Shown: positions 61,950 to 64,000 of the stretch, piece after piece | Layout: the number at the start of each line of letters is the position of its first letter | Position numbering within the stretch: position 1 is the first letter of the stretch | DNA from: Ideonella sp. | GTDB taxonomy: Bacteria; Pseudomonadota; Gammaproteobacteria; Burkholderiales; Burkholderiaceae_C | Assembly: GCA_016721465.1 (NCBI GenBank) | Contig: JADKIA010000003.1 | Coordinates: 310,001 to 374,000, forward strand | DNA: 64,000 nucleotides | Direction: 5' to 3' | The notes under the pieces: model-generated | Told to the model about the DNA's origin: nothing | Databases searched by the model: none | What the model saw: only the letters and a program-made list of their open reading frames with translations | Program-made: the position numbers and the translations under genes

Positions 61950-64000
61950 ATGGGCGATCCAACGGGCAGCACCGGGTTGAAGGGGCAATGGGGTGTTGGC
62001 AATCCCGCATCGCCGACCAGCCCGAGCACGCCGACCACCACCGACACGGGCTCGGACAAACAGGCCCAGGACTTCCAGGCGGCCTTCCAGCAGCAACAGG
62101 GCGTCATCAACGGGCACCTGCAGTACACCTCGGCCAACGCCGAGGCCGCGCGCCACGACCCCCTGGCCGCGCGCCGCGATGCGCTGTATGCGGCATTCCA
62201 GTCCGCACTGGGCAAGATCGATCGCAACAACCCCGCCAAGGCGCAGGGTGACATCGACAAGGTGCTCGGCGACGCCAGCGCACTGGCTGGGGAAGTCGGC
62301 ACGTTTCGCCAGCAGGCCGAAAAGGCGAAGAACGACTGGGATTCGCGGCAAGGCAGCTTCGACGAGACCGTTCACAAGGTCGAGGAACTCGAGGCCTGGG
62401 AGGACGCCAAGGCGCCGGCCCTGCGCGGCCTGGTGGACGGCATCCGCACCTACGTCAACCAGCGCCAGTACGCCCAGGCCACGACGACGCTCGACCAGTT
62501 GCTGCCCAAGCTCGCACCGATCTACGAAGAGTACCTGCGGCAGAAGGAAGCCAAGCCGCAGTACGAACAGCAGCTGGCCGAGCAGACGGCGCGCCTGGAT
62601 CCATTGAAGGCGGCCGATCGACCCTCGCAGCCGATGACGGCCAAGGCCGGCGAGGCCGATTCGGCGATGCAGCAGGCCAAGGGCAAGGCCGACAGCAAGG
62701 ACTTCGTCGCCGGCCTCGAGCAGATGCACACCGTGCAGGCGGCCATCGACGAACTCGACCAGATGGCCAACGACCCCGAGCGCGCCAAGTTCCTCGCCGA
62801 CATCGGTGGCGTCGAGCAGATCGTCCAGCCGCCGGCGGGCACGGCCTTCCATTCGCAGGAGGCGGACTGGAGCGCGATCACCGCGCTGAAGGACCAGGTC
62901 GCGCCCGCCGGCGACGGCGGGGACTATGCCGGTGCGAACGGGATGCTGGCCGACCTGAAAGACAAGGTCGATGCGTTCAAGGCCAAGCACGACGAGCTCG
63001 AGCAGCAGAAGCAGGCCTACGAGGACGCACTGACCCAGGCGCAACCGCGACTGCAGGCGGTCTCGGTATCGGAACCACAGTACGCCAAGCTGCAGCCGAT
63101 GCAGCAGGCCCTCGACGCCGCGCGGACCCAGATGGAGGCGGCGGCGCAGGCCGAGGACTACGCGCAGGCGCTGACGCTGGTGCAGGATCTGTCGAGCCAG
63201 CTCGACGCGCTCGAGCAGGCCAAGGCCGAGATCGACCAGAAGAAGCAGGACTACGAGACGGCGCTGGCTGCAGTGCAGCCGAGGCTGCAGGCAGCGTCGG
63301 TGAGCGAGGCCCAGTACGTCAAGCTCGAGCCGATGCAGCAGGCCATTACGGCGGCGCAAACCGACATGGAGGCGGCAGCGCAGGCCGGCGACTACGACAA
63401 GGCCACCGCGTGCGTCCAGGACCTGAGCGCCAAGCTCGATGAGTTCGAACAGGCCAAGGCCGAGATCGACCAGAAGAAGCAGGACTACGAGACGGCGCTG
63501 GCTGCAGTGCAGCCGAGGCTGCAGGCGGCTTCCAGCTCGGAGCAGCGCTACGCCAAGCTCGAGCCGATGTTGCAGGAGCTGGCCCAGGCGCAGACATCGA
63601 TGGAAGCCTCGGCGCAGGCGGGCGACTACGAGCAGGCCAACGCGCAGCTCGACGACGTGAGCGAAAAGCTCGACGCCTGCGAGGACGCGCGCAAGGAACT
63701 CGACGAGGCGCGCCAGGCCTACGAGCAAGGGCTGGCCGAGGTGCAGCCTCGGCTGGACAAGGCACTGCAGCCGGCCCAGACCAAGGCGCTGAACACCGCA
63801 CGCGATGCCGTCGCAACGGCCAAGACGGACGTCGACACGGCTGCCAAGGCCGACGACTACGACGCGGCCGTGAAAGGCCTCGACACCCTGCGCGGCAAGC
63901 TCGACGAGTTCGACAAGGCCGTCGAGGCACTCGACGCGAAGAAGAAGGACTACGAGACGTTGCTGAGCACGCTGCAGCCGCGCCTGGCCAAGGCGGCGCA
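61950..64000 (+). CDS. Large alpha-helical repeat protein (N-terminal 683 residues, cut by window edge)
   Basis: An open frame from ATG 61950 (GGGAGG about 8 nt upstream) to the window edge with no stop. There is no signal peptide. The first ~35 residues are Gly/Pro/Ser/Thr-rich (GNPASPTSPSTPTTTDTG). A predicted helical region rich in Ala, Gln, Lys and Asp follows. From about residue 353 at least four full repeats of ~78 residues occur, plus the start of a fifth. Each has (K/Q)KQ(D/A)YExAL, QPRLQA, a conserved SEPQYxKLxPMQQAL, (M)EAAAQAxDYxxA and LDxxEQAKAEID. Such coiled helical repeats suggest a scaffold or surface-linked structural protein; no enzymatic motif is seen. Confidence 0.75.
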   Translation, partial: MGDPTGSTGLKGQWGVGNPASPTSPSTPTTTDTGSDKQAQDFQAAFQQQQGVINGHLQYTSANAEAARHDPLAARRDALYAAFQSALGKIDRNNPAKAQGDIDKVLGDASALAGEVGTFRQQAEKAKNDWDSRQGSFDETVHKVEELEAWEDAKAPALRGLVDGIRTYVNQRQYAQATTTLDQLLPKLAPIYEEYLRQKEAKPQYEQQLAEQTARLDPLKAADRPSQPMTAKAGEADSAMQQAKGKADSKDFVAGLEQMHTVQAAIDELDQMANDPERAKFLADIGGVEQIVQPPAGTAFHSQEADWSAITALKDQVAPAGDGGDYAGANGMLADLKDKVDAFKAKHDELEQQKQAYEDALTQAQPRLQAVSVSEPQYAKLQPMQQALDAARTQMEAAAQAEDYAQALTLVQDLSSQLDALEQAKAEIDQKKQDYETALAAVQPRLQAASVSEAQYVKLEPMQQAITAAQTDMEAAAQAGDYDKATACVQDLSAKLDEFEQAKAEIDQKKQDYETALAAVQPRLQAASSSEQRYAKLEPMLQELAQAQTSMEASAQAGDYEQANAQLDDVSEKLDACEDARKELDEARQAYEQGLAEVQPRLDKALQPAQTKALNTARDAVATAKTDVDTAAKADDYDAAVKGLDTLRGKLDEFDKAVEALDAKKKDYETLLSTLQPRLAKAA
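62970..64000. repeat. About 234-bp tandem repeats (78 codons) in the helical protein gene
   Basis: The anchor (K/Q/A)(K/R)(Q/K)(A/D)Y begins at 63006, 63240, 63474, 63708 and 63939, giving spacings of 234, 234, 234 and 231 bp. Copies 2 and 3 share exact DNA blocks of over 50 bp; copies 1, 4 and 5 have diverged. At least the last copy continues beyond the window. Confidence 0.85.

Noticed and set aside
61671..63728. Long minus-strand open frame (685 codons) opposite the helical repeat gene
   Set aside because: It is low-complexity (Leu/Val/Arg-rich mirror of the Ala/Gln/Lys repeat protein). It has no ribosome site and no recognisable motif; the plus frame has a good start and clear repeats.

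Overview
The window looks like a chromosomal stretch of a very GC-rich, metabolically versatile beta-proteobacterium of the order Burkholderiales (Rubrivivax/Leptothrix/Sphaerotilaceae-like). That placement is inferred from family composition: a Bug/TctC-type binding protein, a BPSS1780-type membrane protein, many ABC systems for organic acids and peptides, stacked ATGA/GTGA gene overlaps, and C/G-rich palindromic repeats of a kind common in that order. No rRNA, tRNA, CRISPR, phage or insertion-sequence gene was recognised.

Layout. 1-2117 (minus): an NMT1/SsuABC-type ABC importer (permease cut by the window edge, ATPase, binding protein). 2350-5115: an aldehyde dehydrogenase and a glycerate-kinase-like MOFRL protein. 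5196-6296: an HSL-type esterase. 6589-10499: xanthine dehydrogenase xdhAB, with a palindromic repeat apparently inserted in frame in xdhA. 10534-12223: an Asp-rich repeat protein and an N-formylglutamate amidohydrolase-like protein. 12334-19798: a complete peptide/nickel-type ABC importer with two tandem binding proteins. 19840-25155: a small membrane protein, a frameshifted D-aminoacylase, an orphan binding protein, a CBS protein behind an FNR-like site, and a BPSS1780-type membrane protein.

25393-29458 (minus): a respiratory module of a Tat-exported four-cluster Fe-S protein, an NrfD/DsrP-type quinone-interacting membrane protein and a periplasmic tetraheme cytochrome, followed by a small unknown protein and a variant hemerythrin. 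It is divergent from 29727-33636, a compact aromatic amine dehydrogenase (TTQ) cluster aauB-aauE-aauD-aauA with two c-type cytochrome genes. 33682-40126: a class 3 lipase-like lipoprotein, an iron-type alcohol dehydrogenase/maleylacetate reductase, an AP2-like protein, and a PstS-like binding protein paired with a PAS-GGDEF-EAL protein.

40214-45717 (minus): a tightly overlapped five-gene catabolic operon (glutamine amidotransferase-like, aldehyde dehydrogenase, class III aminotransferase, Tm-1-like protein, HAD hydrolase). 45814-50090: a Cache/CZB chemoreceptor, an M14-like peptidase and an AraC regulator. 50103-58745: two amidases and a second peptide-type ABC importer. 58776-61521: an EamA exporter, a VOC protein and a Bug binding protein. 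61950 to the end: a large alpha-helical protein with about 78-residue repeats, cut by the window edge.

The common theme is scavenging and oxidation of nitrogenous organics: purines, amines, N-acyl and amide compounds, and peptides. Importers sit beside the hydrolases, dehydrogenases and transaminases that would process their cargo. Three genes (ATPase near 221, permease near 17757, D-aminoacylase near 21286) are each disrupted by what looks like one base at a C or G run. This raises the possibility of sequence error rather than true decay.
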